Assembly: GCF_013367775.1 (NCBI RefSeq) | Contig: NZ_CP055157.1 | Coordinates: 2,559,001 to 2,623,000 of the forward strand | Length of the DNA: 64,000 bases | Origin: Microbulbifer sp. YPW1 | GTDB lineage: Bacteria > Pseudomonadota > Gammaproteobacteria > Pseudomonadales > Cellvibrionaceae | Reading direction: 5' to 3' | In this document: positions 55,728 through 64,000 of the stretch, in pieces | How positions within the stretch are numbered: the first letter of the stretch is position 1 | Layout of the letters: every line of letters begins with the position of its first letter | Notes under the pieces: generated by a model | Database searches by the model: none | What the model saw: only the letters and a program-made list of their open reading frames with translations | What the model was told of the DNA's origin: nothing | Made by a program: the position numbers and the translations under genes

Positions 55728-55824
55728 AGTTATCACCTTGTTGAAGTTTGAGGACCGGTTGTCCATCTGTGCTGAACGTAGGTGCGTGTACAGGGTGAAT
55801 GTGTTCGCACCGAAAATTCTGGGC

Positions 55825-55882
55825 ACAAAAAAAAAGGCGCCCACACAGACCTGCCGAAGCCGGAAAGTGATGGACGCCTTTA
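55825..55882 (-). terminator. Leader terminator upstream of the FNT channel gene
   Basis: On the minus strand an 11-base arm AAAGGCGTCCA pairs with TGGGCGCCTTT (one wobble) and is followed by a run of nine T. It lies within the untranslated leader, about 100 bases before the channel start codon, so it should stop transcription unless antitermination occurs. Confidence 0.85.
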
Positions 55883-55904
55883 TCCAGTGTGTTCTGTTTG
55901 TCGC

Positions 55905-55951
55905 GGGCGCGATGCCCAGCGGGATCGTGCTTACCCCCTGCACAAGATCCC
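55905..55951 (-). promoter_or_regulatory. Two hairpins in the FNT leader, candidate ANTAR targets
   Basis: On the minus strand the first hairpin is GGGATC, a two-base bulge and GTGC pairing with GCACGATCCC, with a loop beginning AGGGGG. The second, just after it, is GGGC with GCCC around ATCGC. Both lie between the sigma-54 promoter and the leader terminator, the place where ANTAR proteins bind paired hairpins. Loops have A first and G fourth, as ANTAR targets require, but the loop sizes are not the standard six bases. Confidence 0.5.
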
Positions 55952-55966
55952 CGCACCAGAGATAAA

Positions 55967-55982
55967 AGCAATCTCGGTGCCA
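55967..55982 (-). promoter_or_regulatory. Sigma-54 promoter of the FNT channel operon
   Basis: Read on the minus strand, the sequence is TGGCACCGAGATTGCT. The -24 element TGGCAC and -12 element TTGCT have the canonical five-base spacing, so it fits the sigma-54 consensus. Transcription would begin near 55956, just before the first leader hairpin, giving a leader of about 230 bases. Sigma-54 control implies an enhancer-binding activator, most likely NtrC. Confidence 0.8.
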
Positions 55983-56226
55983 ACTTTTTCCTGCCCTATG
56001 AATTCGCGGGAAATTGCGGATATGGCACTAATTCCTAATTTATTGGCGCAAGAAAATGCTTGTCTAGCGCGTCTTTGCCCATTTTTGGTGCGCGATTCCC
56101 GTCGGTGGGCACAGTGAGTATTGGGGCTCGGGAATTGGAATGAAATTTTTCGGAGCATGCCCCCGGCACTGGAATATTTATTGCTGCACTAGTGATATCC
56201 ATCATTCTTCGCCGGAATATGCCGTC
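55983..56226. other. Upstream region between the sigma-54 promoter and the NIT-ANTAR gene
   Basis: This is where activator sites for the sigma-54 promoter and the promoter of the divergent regulator should be. It is AT-richer than the average of the window. Short GGTGC and GGGCAC words around 56087-56110 might be NtrC half sites, but their spacing does not match the consensus well. Confidence 0.35.
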
Positions 56227-57582
56227 ATGCCCAATCACAGTGAAGATGCAGAGAAATTCCTGCTGGCCGCCAAGCGTTCAGAGATTCAGGCGCTGGAGCG
56301 GCTGACGGGCAGTTGCGAACTGGTGACTACGGTTTCCGACCTGGTACACCAGCTGCAGCGCGAGCGGGGTATCAGCAATATCTACCTGGTTTCCGCGGGC
56401 TTTCGTTTCTCTTCCCTGCGTGCTGAGCAGATGCAAGCCTGCAGCGCCAGTGCCGACACCTTTCGGCAGTTGCTGCACGACCAGTACCTGCAGGAAGGCA
56501 AATGCAATAATCCCCGGGATATGCGTCTGCTGAACAGCATCGCCTATTCCCTGCATGGGCTTGACGAGCTGGCGGAGCTGCGCAGGCATATTGATGCGTT
56601 TGAGGTCAGTGCGCTGGAATCCACTGATGCATTTTGCCGGTTGATTGCCGGGTTATTGTCGGTGGTATTTGAGGCGGCGGACGTGGCGGATGACCCGGAA
56701 GTAACGCGTCTGTTAGTGGCGCTGTTCAACTTTATGCAGGCCAAGGAATTTTCTGGTCAGGAGCGCGCCTGGGGTGCCATCGGTTTTGCCAGTAGCCACT
56801 TCGATGAACGTTTGCACGAGCGTTTGGTGCACTTGCAGGACTGCCAGCGGCGCAGCCTGGAAATCTTTCTGGAATTTGCCGGCGACACCGAACGGGCCCG
56901 CTGGCAGGCCATTGAAGACAGTGACGAGACCCGCGACCTGAACCGGTTGCGCAGGGTGATTGCTGGCTTGAAAAATGGTGAGCCGATTGCCTCGGAGGTG
57001 AGCGAAGTCTGGTACCAGCTCGCCACCGCGCGGATTGATTCCATGCACCGGCTGGAAGATACCATGGCCGCGCGCCTGTTGAAGGTCAGTCGAAAACGGG
57101 TGGCGGACGCGCAATCGGAGCTGGGACACCACTATGCCCAGCTGCAAAAATTGAAATCCACCGACTGGAGCCGGCTGCCGGCTCTCGCGGTATTGTTTGA
57201 TCCCGAAGTTCCGGGGCTCTATGGGCGGGCGTCTACCGCTGGAGTGCCGCCCCTGCATGGCCAGCACCTGGCCCACTCCCTTTACGACCTGATTCGGTCC
57301 CAAGTCGCGCATATCCATCGGGTCAGCGAGGAGCTTGAAGAAACCCGCCGCGCACTCACCGAGCGCAAGCTGGTTGAACGCGCCAAAGGCGTCTTGATGC
57401 GCAGTCTGCGACTCAACGAAGACGAAGCCTATCGCACCATGCAGCAACGGGCGATGGAAATGAATCTGAAGCTCGCAGAGGTTGCGGCGAAGATCATCGA
57501 GATTGGTAACCGGCGCGGGTCACTGGACTACAGGGGAAAAAATCCGCGGCCTGAAGGAGCCACACGCGGTGGCCCCGGCTAA
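56227..57582 (+). CDS. Nitrate/nitrite-sensing NIT-ANTAR antiterminator (NasR type)
   Basis: The roughly 451-residue cytoplasmic protein has an N-terminal all-helical NIT domain (about residues 25-270, with the RERGISNIYLVSAG signature) that binds nitrate or nitrite. A linker leads to a C-terminal ANTAR RNA-binding domain (about 365-427, with ERAKGVLMRSLRLNEDEAYRTM). This is the build of Klebsiella NasR, which prevents termination in the nas leader when nitrate or nitrite is bound. It is divergent from a gene whose leader contains a terminator. The ATG at MPNHSEDA is preferred; the frame is open 29 codons earlier into AT-rich sequence. Confidence 0.9.
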   Translation: MPNHSEDAEKFLLAAKRSEIQALERLTGSCELVTTVSDLVHQLQRERGISNIYLVSAGFRFSSLRAEQMQACSASADTFRQLLHDQYLQEGKCNNPRDMRLLNSIAYSLHGLDELAELRRHIDAFEVSALESTDAFCRLIAGLLSVVFEAADVADDPEVTRLLVALFNFMQAKEFSGQERAWGAIGFASSHFDERLHERLVHLQDCQRRSLEIFLEFAGDTERARWQAIEDSDETRDLNRLRRVIAGLKNGEPIASEVSEVWYQLATARIDSMHRLEDTMAARLLKVSRKRVADAQSELGHHYAQLQKLKSTDWSRLPALAVLFDPEVPGLYGRASTAGVPPLHGQHLAHSLYDLIRSQVAHIHRVSEELEETRRALTERKLVERAKGVLMRSLRLNEDEAYRTMQQRAMEMNLKLAEVAAKIIEIGNRRGSLDYRGKNPRPEGATRGGPG

Positions 57583-57586
57583 CACA

Positions 57587-57829
57587 TCAAAATGCCCGCA
57601 GGGTGAGATACCAGTTGAAGAGGGTGTGGGGTGCAGGCGTATTGAAGAAGCGCTGCAGGATGAATCCGCTGGCGAAGGCTACGCCCATTGCCACCGGCAG
57701 GGGAATTCGTCTTGTCTGTACCAGCGCCTGGGCCCGCTGCTGTTGCAGCAGGCTGAGCGCACTGCGTCGCTGCAATGCCATATCCTGGCGACAGGTTTCA
57801 ATCTGCCTGTTTAAAGAGCGCAGTGACAT
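57587..57829 (-). CDS. Small YqjK-like membrane-associated protein
   Basis: The 80-residue protein starts MSLRSLNRQIETCRQDM, continues as a Gln/Arg-rich helix and has a short hydrophobic segment (LPVAMGVAFASGFILQRFF). It overlaps the end of the YqjE-like gene by 32 bases. Gene order DUF883 - YqjE - small basic protein matches the yqjD-yqjE-yqjK set of enterobacteria, so YqjK-like is my reading, with weak sequence support. It converges on the NIT-ANTAR gene with four bases between stops. Confidence 0.6.
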   Translation of the reverse strand: MSLRSLNRQIETCRQDMALQRRSALSLLQQQRAQALVQTRRIPLPVAMGVAFASGFILQRFFNTPAPHTLFNWYLTLRAF

Positions 57830-58373
57830 CGTCGAGTGCCTCCTTTGCCTGTTTCTTGCTTTCTTCAAATCCGAGCAATTTGCGCAAGCTGTTGATCGAC
57901 AGTAGCAGCCCGGCAACAATCAGAATTTGCGACAGCACAAAAACCCCAAAGCCGATATAGACCGACTCGAAGAGATAGTAACCGAGTAATCCCAGTCCCG
58001 CGCACAGGCTTACGAGCAGGGCAATGGCGAGGAAAAACAGCACCAGTAGAAACAGCACAATACGCTTGCCGGCACTGAGTGTGCGCTGAAATTCAAGCTG
58101 TACCAGGCGGGTAAAATTTTCCGACCAGGCTGCGGCTACCGTCATGGTGGCTTCGGCGCGCTGTATCAACTGGTCGATCTCCGAGCCGCTGTGGGCGGTG
58201 GAGGGTTCATCGTTAGGTAAATGATCCCGGCTGCGAGATTCCGCAGCCGGTGGGGATTCTTCCTGGAATTGGTTTTCTGTATCGTCACTATTCGCGTGAC
58301 TATCCAAGTCACTGTTCAGGTCACTGTTCTCGTGACCATGCGCGCGCTTTCCGGGTTTGTCAGAACCGGCCAT
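57798..58373 (-). CDS. YqjE/phage holin-family inner-membrane protein
   Basis: The 191-residue protein has a charged, Asp/Ser/His-rich N-terminal half without structure and two closely spaced membrane helices (RIVLFLLVLFFLAIALLVSL and YIGFGVFVLSQILIVAGLLL), the pattern of YqjE and the holin-X superfamily. It probably works with the DUF883 protein, which in Escherichia coli links ribosomes to the inner membrane in stationary phase. GAGGGG precedes the ATG. It overlaps the next small gene, which points to co-translation. Confidence 0.78.
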   Translation of the reverse strand: MAGSDKPGKRAHGHENSDLNSDLDSHANSDDTENQFQEESPPAAESRSRDHLPNDEPSTAHSGSEIDQLIQRAEATMTVAAAWSENFTRLVQLEFQRTLSAGKRIVLFLLVLFFLAIALLVSLCAGLGLLGYYLFESVYIGFGVFVLSQILIVAGLLLSINSLRKLLGFEESKKQAKEALDDVTALFKQAD

Positions 58374-58454
58374 TCAGTAATCCCCTCGGGTCGAAAATAA
58401 TTATCCACAATCCGCGGTACTTGTTCGCGGATTTACAGACGCTTACCGGAAAGG

Positions 58455-58745
58455 TCACTTGAGTATTTTGGCAATCAGCCAGCCCGCGGCAAATGCACAG
58501 CCCACACTGACCAGAGGATGTGCCTTGATGGAGCTCTCCGCCCGCTCTGCCACATCGTGTGCGCGCTGCTTGCCTTTCTCTACGGATTCCTGGGTACGTG
58601 CCTTCACGTTGTCCGCGGTCGCCCGCGCTCTGGCTTTGACATGATCTGCGGTGTCGTGCGCCGCTTCGCCGGCCAGGTGGTAGGCCTGATTCAGCTTCTC
58701 GCGCGTGGAATGGGTCCCGCTGTTTGGGGATTTTGCAGTTGCCAT
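58455..58745 (-). CDS. DUF883-family (YqjD/ElaB-like) membrane-tethered protein
   Basis: The 96-residue protein has a helical, Ala/Lys/Arg-rich soluble part with heptad-like spacing and a C-terminal membrane helix HPLVSVGCAFAAGWLIAKIL, the DUF883 signature. Family members YqjD and ElaB bind ribosomes and are made in stationary phase. GGAGGAG sits before the ATG. It is the first gene of a three-gene unit, 81 bases before the YqjE-like gene. Confidence 0.9.
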   Translation of the reverse strand: MATAKSPNSGTHSTREKLNQAYHLAGEAAHDTADHVKARARATADNVKARTQESVEKGKQRAHDVAERAESSIKAHPLVSVGCAFAAGWLIAKILK

Positions 58746-58861
58746 GACGCTCTCCTCCGATAGTAAAGGTGAGCGCCAAGGTTAGGATCGGGCGGGGTGC
58801 AGTCGCAGGGGAATTTCGCGAAAAGTTATTATTGGTCTGAGCGGCGTTTTCTTTATAGCTT

Positions 58862-59794
58862 TCAGGTATTGCGCCACTCGCGGATATTATTGACCACACC
58901 GTCTAACAAGCGCTGTCGGCTCTCGCGGCTGATCCACGCATTGTGCGGGGTGATGATCAGGTTGGGAATGTCATCCGCCAGCAGCGGGTGATCGGCGGGA
59001 GGCGGTTCCACACTCAGCACATCCAGCGCTGCGCCCCCGATATCGCCATTTTTCAGCGCTGCCACCAGTGCATCTTCATCCACCAGGCCGCCGCGCGCAG
59101 TATTGACCAGGAAAGCGGAATTTTTCATCGCCCCGAGAAACTGCTCGTCGACCAGAGTATCGGTTTCATCGGTGAGCGGGCAGTGCAGGCTGATTACGTC
59201 GGCCTCACTCAGCAGCCGCTCTAAAGGTACCCGCCCGGCTTTTTTCTCACCGGTAAAAGAGTCCGCGATCAGGATATGCATTCCCAGCGCCTCGCCCAAG
59301 CGGGCCACCTTCTGCCCGAGGTCTCCGTAACCGATAATGCCCAGGTTTTTGCCCGCCAGTTCCATCACGGGATAATCCAGCCGGCAGAAAATGGGCGACT
59401 GTGTCCAGCGTCCTTTGCCCACATCGTCGCTGTACTGGTGCCAGCGGGTGGCCAGGGCAAGTATCAATGCGACGGTGTGTTGCGCGAGGGAACTGCCCGT
59501 ATATCCGGCCACATTCATGACCGGAATGTTTTTCTGCGATGCGGCATCCAGATCAATATTGTTGGTGCCGGTGGCGCAGACACAGATCAGTTTCAGGTTG
59601 GGGGCACCGTCGATCAGTGCGCGGTCGAGAACGACTTTATTGGTGATAACCACATCCGCATCCTTGATGCGTTCCGCCGTTTCTTCGGGTGCTGTGGTTT
59701 CAAAATAATCCCAATGATCCAGAATACCTTCCAACGCCGAAGTATCCAGCTCTTCAAGCTTCATGGTCAGCGTATCGAGAAAAACACCACGCAT
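58862..59794 (-). CDS. D-2-hydroxyacid dehydrogenase (glycerate/hydroxypyruvate type)
   Basis: The 310-residue cytoplasmic NAD(P)-dependent enzyme reduces 2-keto acids such as hydroxypyruvate or glyoxylate. It has the Rossmann motif GIIGYGDLGQKVARLGEALG, catalytic Arg in NTARGGLVDEDAL, a Glu in the DVLSVEPP segment and His in ITPHNAWIS, the D-isomer dehydrogenase triad. It most resembles glycerate dehydrogenase (HprA), but closely related enzymes differ in substrate. The start is the ATG with AAGGG about nine bases upstream. It is followed by the DUF883 operon. Confidence 0.88.
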   Translation of the reverse strand: MRGVFLDTLTMKLEELDTSALEGILDHWDYFETTAPEETAERIKDADVVITNKVVLDRALIDGAPNLKLICVCATGTNNIDLDAASQKNIPVMNVAGYTGSSLAQHTVALILALATRWHQYSDDVGKGRWTQSPIFCRLDYPVMELAGKNLGIIGYGDLGQKVARLGEALGMHILIADSFTGEKKAGRVPLERLLSEADVISLHCPLTDETDTLVDEQFLGAMKNSAFLVNTARGGLVDEDALVAALKNGDIGGAALDVLSVEPPPADHPLLADDIPNLIITPHNAWISRESRQRLLDGVVNNIREWRNT

Positions 59795-59823
59795 CAGATT
59801 AACCCTTTCTTACCGCAAGCAAA

Positions 59824-59952
59824 CTCTCCGCTAAGGCACACAGGGGCGGTACCCTGCGGAATATTTAGCGGTGAAATTGTGGAGTATCAAGCTCTCCGCT
59901 AAGGCCCTCAGGGGCTGTTTTCTGCGGAATATTTGCCGATGAGGTTGTGGAG
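59824..59952. repeat. Two 61-base direct repeats between metG and the dehydrogenase gene
   Basis: The two copies (59824-59884 and 59892-59952) begin CTCTCCGCTAAGG and end TTGTGGAG, with a seven-base spacer. They differ at about a quarter of positions, so they are diverged. The second copy continues into an arm complementary to part of itself, CCTCTGAGGGCC against GGCCCTCAGGGG. They may be an upstream regulatory or intergenic element. Confidence 0.8.
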
Positions 59953-59998
59953 CAGAAAACTGCCTCTGAGGGCCGCCCCACCGTTACTAAACAACGCA

Positions 59999-60024
59999 AA
60001 AGCGGGCTCAAAAGCCCGCTTCCA
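59999..60024 (-). terminator. Intrinsic terminator after metG
   Basis: On the minus strand AAGCGGGCT pairs with AGCCCGCTT across a short loop and is followed by TT. It ends the metG transcript about 20 bases after its stop codon. Confidence 0.8.
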
Positions 60025-60041
60025 TCCCGTCACAATTCGGA

Positions 60042-62081
60042 TCACATTACCCGCATGCCAGGCTGCGCACCCGCGTGCGGTTCCAGGATCCACAGATCCT
60101 TGCCGCCCGGCCCCGCCGCCAGCACCATGCCCTCACTCACGCCAAAGCGCATCTTGCGCGGCGCCAGGTTGGCCACCATCACCGTGTGCTTGCCGATCAG
60201 GTCTTCCGGGCTGTAAGCGCTCTTGATACCGGCAAATACATTGCGTGTCTCACCGCCCAGATCCAGGGTCAATCGCAGCAGCTTGCCTGCGCCTTCCACA
60301 TGTTCGGCATTGGCAATCAGGGCAATACGCAGATCCACCTTGGCGAAATCGTCGAACTGGATCTGATCCGCAATGGGATCGTCCGCCAGTGGTCCGGTGG
60401 CCGCTTTGGCCTCAGCCTGCAGCTGCGCCAGGGACTCCTTCGCCGCCTCCTGCATGGCTTCTACCTGCGTCTTTTCAATACGCTGCATCAGCGGCTTGAA
60501 CTTGTTGATGGTGTGGCCGGCCAGCGGTGTGGTAGCAGTATGCCAGTCCAGTGCGGTACCCAGGAATGCCTCCGCCTTTTGGGCGGTCTCTGGCAGTACC
60601 GGCGCCAACCAGGTCATCAGCGCGCGGAACATGTTCACGCCCTGAGAGCAGATCGCCAGCACCTCGTCTTCCTTGCCTTCCTCCTTGGCCAGTGACCAGG
60701 GGGCCTTATCCGCAATCCACGCATTGGCCGCATCCGCCAGCGCCATAATCTCGCGGGTAGCGCGGCTGTATTCGCGGGCCTCGAAGAACTCGGTAATGCG
60801 CGGATGGGCTTCCACAAACTGGTTCCACAGCGCCTCGTCTGCCAATTGATCGGCCAGAGCGCCGCCCGATTTGCTGACGAACTTGGCAGTGCGCGAGGCG
60901 ATATTCACCACCTTGCCCACCAGGTCCGAGTTCACCTTGGCGATAAAGTCTTCCAGGTTGAGGTCGAGATCATCCACACCGGCGGTGAGCTTGGCGGCAA
61001 AGTAATAGCGCAGGTATTCCGGGTCCAGGTGATCCAGGTAATTGCGCGCATTAATGAAAGTGCCGCGGGACTTGGACATTTTCTTGCCATTGACGGTCAG
61101 GAAACCGTGTACACACACCTTGTTGGGGGTGCGGAAATCGGCCGAGTCCAGCATCGCCGGCCAGAACAGCGCGTGGAAGTTGACGATGTCCTTGCCGATA
61201 AAGTGGTACACCTCGGCGGCGCTGTCTTTTTTCCAGTACTCCTGCCAGTCCAGGCCTTTGCCATCGCAGTAGTTTTTCAGGCTCGCCATATAGCCGATCG
61301 GTGCGTCCAGCCAGACGTAAAAGTACTTGCCCGGGGCATCGGGGATTTCAAAACCGAAATAGGGCGCATCGCGGGAGATGTCCCATTCCTGCAGCCCCTC
61401 GTCCAGCCACTCGGACAGCTTGTTGGCGACTTCATCCTGCAGGGTGCCGGAACGGGTCCACTGCTTGAGGAAATCGGTGAATGCCGGCAGGGTGAAGAAG
61501 AAGTGTTCGGACTCCTTTTCCACTGGAGTGGCACCGGAGACGGCCGATACCGGATTGATCAACTCGGTGGGGCTGTAGGTGGCGCCGCAGGCTTCACAGT
61601 TATCGCCGTACTGATCTTCGGTCTTGCACTTGGGACAGGTGCCCTTGATGTAGCGATCCGCCAGAAACAGTTCTTTTTCCGGATCGAAGGCCTGGGTAAT
61701 GGTGCGCGAGGCAATATGGCCATTTTCCCGCAGGCGCTTGTAAATCATCGCAGACAGTTCGCGGTTTTCCTCGGAATGGGTGGAGTGGTAGTTGTCCACA
61801 CCGATGAGGAAGTCGTTGAAGTCACGCTGGTGCTCCGCCTGCATGTTGGCGATGTGCTGCTCCGGGGTCAGACCCAGTTGCTCGGCCTTCAACATGATCG
61901 CGGTGCCGTGGGCGTCGTCCGCGCACATGTACAGGCACTGGTTGCCCTGGGCGCGCTGGAAGCGGGCCCAGATATCGGTCTGGATGTACTCGAGAATATG
62001 ACCCAGGTGCAGGGAGCCGTTTGCATACGGCAGTGCACTGGTGACGAGAATGTTTCTGGGTTGATTGTCGGTCTGAGACAT
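60042..62081 (-). CDS. metG: Methionyl-tRNA synthetase
   Basis: MetG charges tRNA with methionine in protein synthesis. The roughly 679-residue enzyme has the class I signatures [10 protein letters not shown] near the N-terminus and KMSKS in [13 protein letters not shown]. It has a knuckle with zinc Cys pairs (CPKCK and CEACG), an anticodon-binding helical domain, and a C-terminal EMAP/Trbp-like tRNA-binding domain that forms the dimer. The ATG giving MSQTDNQ is preferred; a TTG and an ATG lie a few codons earlier in frame. It is divergent from the Mrp gene, an arrangement common in gammaproteobacteria. Confidence 0.97.
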   Translation of the reverse strand: MSQTDNQPRNILVTSALPYANGSLHLGHILEYIQTDIWARFQRAQGNQCLYMCADDAHGTAIMLKAEQLGLTPEQHIANMQAEHQRDFNDFLIGVDNYHSTHSEENRELSAMIYKRLRENGHIASRTITQAFDPEKELFLADRYIKGTCPKCKTEDQYGDNCEACGATYSPTELINPVSAVSGATPVEKESEHFFFTLPAFTDFLKQWTRSGTLQDEVANKLSEWLDEGLQEWDISRDAPYFGFEIPDAPGKYFYVWLDAPIGYMASLKNYCDGKGLDWQEYWKKDSAAEVYHFIGKDIVNFHALFWPAMLDSADFRTPNKVCVHGFLTVNGKKMSKSRGTFINARNYLDHLDPEYLRYYFAAKLTAGVDDLDLNLEDFIAKVNSDLVGKVVNIASRTAKFVSKSGGALADQLADEALWNQFVEAHPRITEFFEAREYSRATREIMALADAANAWIADKAPWSLAKEEGKEDEVLAICSQGVNMFRALMTWLAPVLPETAQKAEAFLGTALDWHTATTPLAGHTINKFKPLMQRIEKTQVEAMQEAAKESLAQLQAEAKAATGPLADDPIADQIQFDDFAKVDLRIALIANAEHVEGAGKLLRLTLDLGGETRNVFAGIKSAYSPEDLIGKHTVMVANLAPRKMRFGVSEGMVLAAGPGGKDLWILEPHAGAQPGMRVM

Positions 62082-62306
62082 CATGGCTTCCAAAGGCTGC
62101 GAGACTTGACGGTTTCAATTGAGTTTGCGGCGGCCCGGGGCCCGGCAAGGCGCTCGGTGCGGCCGGAAAAGAGCGCGGAATATAGCAGAAATGGGGCCTG
62201 CAAGGCACCCGCTGCCGTTTGTGCTGTGGGGCAACCTACCCTTGTGCTGGCGGCAGGGGTTCCGCCAAAATGCCGCCACTCATCGCCAGTCAGTAAGGAA
62301 AACACT

Positions 62307-63476
62307 GTGACCGATCACAATCACGACCACGATCATGACCACGAAGACATTCCCGCCGATGTCCAGGCCCAGCTGGAGCGGGTCGCAGAGGTGATCGGCG
62401 CGCTGGAAGACCCGGCGACGGGCCAGCCGCTGGACCAGCTGGAGGCGGATATCGAAGTCGGGTTTGACGAGGGCACCGTTTACACCGGCGTGACGCTCGG
62501 CTACCCCTGCGCCAGCCAGCAGGAGGCGTGGGCACAGCGGGTGCGCACCGCCTGTGCGCCACTGCTCGCGGAGGGCCCCCTCGCCGGGGCCGAAATCCAG
62601 AGTGATCTGTATTTCCATATCGCACGTACAGACAGTGGTGAGGTGCCGGAATCTCTGCGCGCAGTGAAAAACATCATTGCCGTGGCCTCGGGCAAGGGCG
62701 GTGTCGGCAAGTCCACCACCGCGGTGAACCTGGCCCTGGCACTGGCCGCTGAGGGTGCCAGCGTTGGGCTGCTGGATGCCGATATCTACGGCCCCAGCTT
62801 GCCCACCATGCTGGGGACCGAGGGGCTGCGACCGGAGGTGAAGGGTGGCAAGTTCTTTGTGCCCATCCCGGCACAGGGAATCCAGACAATGTCTCTGGGC
62901 TACCTGCTCACCGAAGACACCCCGGCGGTGTGGCGCGGCCCCATGGCCAGTGGCGCCCTGAACCAGATGCTGACCCAGACCCTGTGGGGCGAGGGGACAG
63001 AGGATGGCGAGCTGGATTACCTGGTGGTCGATATGCCACCGGGCACGGGCGACATTCAGCTGACCTTGTCGCAGAAGGCCGCACTGGCCGGCGCGGTAAT
63101 CGTGACCACTCCCCAGGATCTGGCGCTGGTGGATGCGATCAAGGGGGTGGAAATGTTCCACAAGGTGTCGGTACCGGTGCTGGGTATTGTCGAGAATATG
63201 GCGCTGCACACCTGCTCGAATTGCGGTCATCAGGAGCCGATATTCGGCAGTGGCGGCGGCGATCGCATAGCCGAGGAATACGATACCCGCTTGCTGGGCC
63301 AGTTGCCGCTGGCGATGGCGATCCGCGAGCAGACCGATAGTGGCAAGCCGACGGTGGCCGCACAGCCAGATGGCGAAGTGGCTGCGCTGTATCGGGAGAT
63401 CGCACGCAAGGCCGCCGCACAGGTGTGGCTGGATGCGGATAGTGAAGGTGGGCTGCCAGAGATTGATCAGGGCTAA
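62307..63476 (+). CDS. mrp: Iron-sulfur cluster carrier Mrp/ApbC
   Basis: Mrp is a P-loop ATPase that binds and transfers 4Fe-4S clusters to apoproteins. The 389-residue protein starts at a GTG with AAGGAA upstream, contains a His-rich end (DHNHDHDHDHED), a MIP18-like (DUF59) domain at about 18-110, the P-loop GKGGVGKST at 129-137, the DADIYGPSLPTML signature and a C-terminal cluster site CSNC at 303-306. The frame is open far upstream over the opposite metG strand; the GTG is chosen from the ribosome site and the family start. The His tract may bind metal. Confidence 0.94.
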   Translation: MTDHNHDHDHDHEDIPADVQAQLERVAEVIGALEDPATGQPLDQLEADIEVGFDEGTVYTGVTLGYPCASQQEAWAQRVRTACAPLLAEGPLAGAEIQSDLYFHIARTDSGEVPESLRAVKNIIAVASGKGGVGKSTTAVNLALALAAEGASVGLLDADIYGPSLPTMLGTEGLRPEVKGGKFFVPIPAQGIQTMSLGYLLTEDTPAVWRGPMASGALNQMLTQTLWGEGTEDGELDYLVVDMPPGTGDIQLTLSQKAALAGAVIVTTPQDLALVDAIKGVEMFHKVSVPVLGIVENMALHTCSNCGHQEPIFGSGGGDRIAEEYDTRLLGQLPLAMAIREQTDSGKPTVAAQPDGEVAALYREIARKAAAQVWLDADSEGGLPEIDQG

Positions 63477-63666
63477 CGGTATTTGTGTTCAGAATGCCGC
63501 CTAGTACGATCGTGCAAATTGCGGTTCTTTAGGCGGGTCATTTACGTCGGTGAGTTGGACCTGTATCCCCATCTATGTGGTGTGACTGGGCCGACTGTAT
63601 GTGCCGTTACAAATTTTCTGGGCATACGGTTACTTAGTAGTAGGAAGTCCTGAGGAGGAGAAGAAA
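63477..63666. other. Intergenic region after mrp
   Basis: About 190 bases without a gene; the right end carries the strong ribosome site GGAGGAG of the partial gene. No terminator is clear. Confidence 0.4.
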
Positions 63667-64000
63667 TTGGGCTTTCAGATTCGATTCAATTCTGCAGTGC
63701 GCACTGTCAGCGCGATCTTTTTCGATCGTGTGGAATTGGCAGACAAAATCGCTTCCGCCCGTCAGGTGGCGGAGAAATACGGTCATTTGAATCCGCTATC
63801 CATTCTGGTGGATGTGCGCAATGCGGATATTGACATGACCATTGAAGAGCGCCGACAGTTCGGCGCTTTCGCGGCGCACCTGCCCGGACTCAGCCATGCG
63901 CGGATTGCCGTGCTGCACGCGGCTGATCGCAACGCCAATGTGGTGATCAACAGTACGGCGCAGTCTGAAGGGATGCATATTGTGGAGTTTGTTTCCGAGC
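63667..64000 (+). CDS. Partial gene, SpoIIAA/STAS-like hypothetical protein
   Basis: A frame starting at TTG runs off the right edge after 111 codons. GGAGGAG lies six bases upstream, which supports this non-ATG start. The product begins MGFQIRFNSAVRTVSAIFFDRVE and continues with alternating strands and helices (SILVDVRNADIDMTIEERRQFGAF, ARIAVLHAADRNANVVIN), the pattern of short SpoIIAA-like/STAS-fold proteins that I have seen annotated as hypothetical. The rest of the gene is outside the window. Confidence 0.6.
   Translation, partial: MGFQIRFNSAVRTVSAIFFDRVELADKIASARQVAEKYGHLNPLSILVDVRNADIDMTIEERRQFGAFAAHLPGLSHARIAVLHAADRNANVVINSTAQSEGMHIVEFVSE

Noticed and set aside
60804..62306. Long open frame on the plus strand joined to mrp, opposite metG
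   Set aside because: It is the complement of a well-conserved synthetase gene, and the ribosome site and family alignment put the Mrp start at the GTG at 62307.
1..64000. tRNA, rRNA, CRISPR arrays, insertion sequences and prophage genes
   Set aside because: None was seen on either strand: no regular spacer-repeat array, no transposase or integrase, and no cloverleaf or rRNA-like stretches.

Overview
The window reads as chromosomal DNA of a free-living, aerobic, probably marine gammaproteobacterium. Supporting content is the rnfABCDGE order, the divergent metG/mrp pair, a YqjD-YqjE-type operon, the beta-helix/diheme-cytochrome pair first named from Shewanella, and a NasR-type nitrate regulator. 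Base composition is GC-rich and even throughout. A Microbulbifer-like member of the Cellvibrionales is my best guess, by inference only. I see no rRNA, tRNA, CRISPR array, phage or insertion sequence.

Layout. 0-5.4 kb: a cyclic-nucleotide-binding protein and a two-gene RND efflux system. 5.5-14.9 kb: single genes, namely a histone H1-like DNA-binding protein, a membrane redoxin-like protein, methylglyoxal synthase, an orphan ExbD, tryptophan 2,3-dioxygenase, an enoyl-CoA isomerase-like protein, a membrane diguanylate cyclase and GlpQ. 15.1-31.1 kb: thirteen consecutive minus-strand genes. 31.9-37.1 kb: branched-chain aminotransferase, a Yip1-like membrane protein, and the beta-helix lipoprotein plus diheme cytochrome pair. 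37.2-43.0 kb: two tandem paralogous lipoprotein lytic transglycosylases and a TetR regulator. 43.5-49.4 kb: the complete Rnf operon. 49.8-52.4 kb: a transglutaminase-like protein, YghU and a sirtuin. 52.5-57.6 kb: cyanase, a PP2C/kinase fusion and a formate/nitrite-family channel, divergent from a NIT-ANTAR antiterminator. 57.6-64 kb: the YqjD/YqjE set, a 2-hydroxyacid dehydrogenase, metG, mrp and a partial gene at the right edge.

The best candidate for an undescribed system is the 15-31 kb cluster. It encodes a TolQ/ExbB/MotA-type channel subunit and two proteins that look like ExbD at the N-terminus (one membrane helix carrying an Asp), followed by a coiled coil and a von Willebrand A domain. 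Around them are an actin/Hsp70-fold-like protein with an FHA-like tail, a five-PEGA protein ending in a cysteine-less formylglycine-enzyme fold, a membrane TPR protein, a periplasmic protein ending in a TonB-like C-terminal domain, a serine-rich lipoprotein, three further lipoproteins, and an M48 metalloprotease. I infer an ion-motive-force-driven envelope machine in which vWA domains replace the usual ExbD/MotB periplasmic part.

The second notable find is regulatory. Upstream of the nitrite-type channel gene lie a well-matched sigma-54 promoter, a hairpin-bearing leader and an intrinsic terminator before the start codon. The divergent neighbour encodes a NIT-ANTAR protein. This is the same logic as the Klebsiella nas operon (sigma-54 promoter plus NasR antitermination), here applied to a channel - kinase/phosphatase - cyanase operon.
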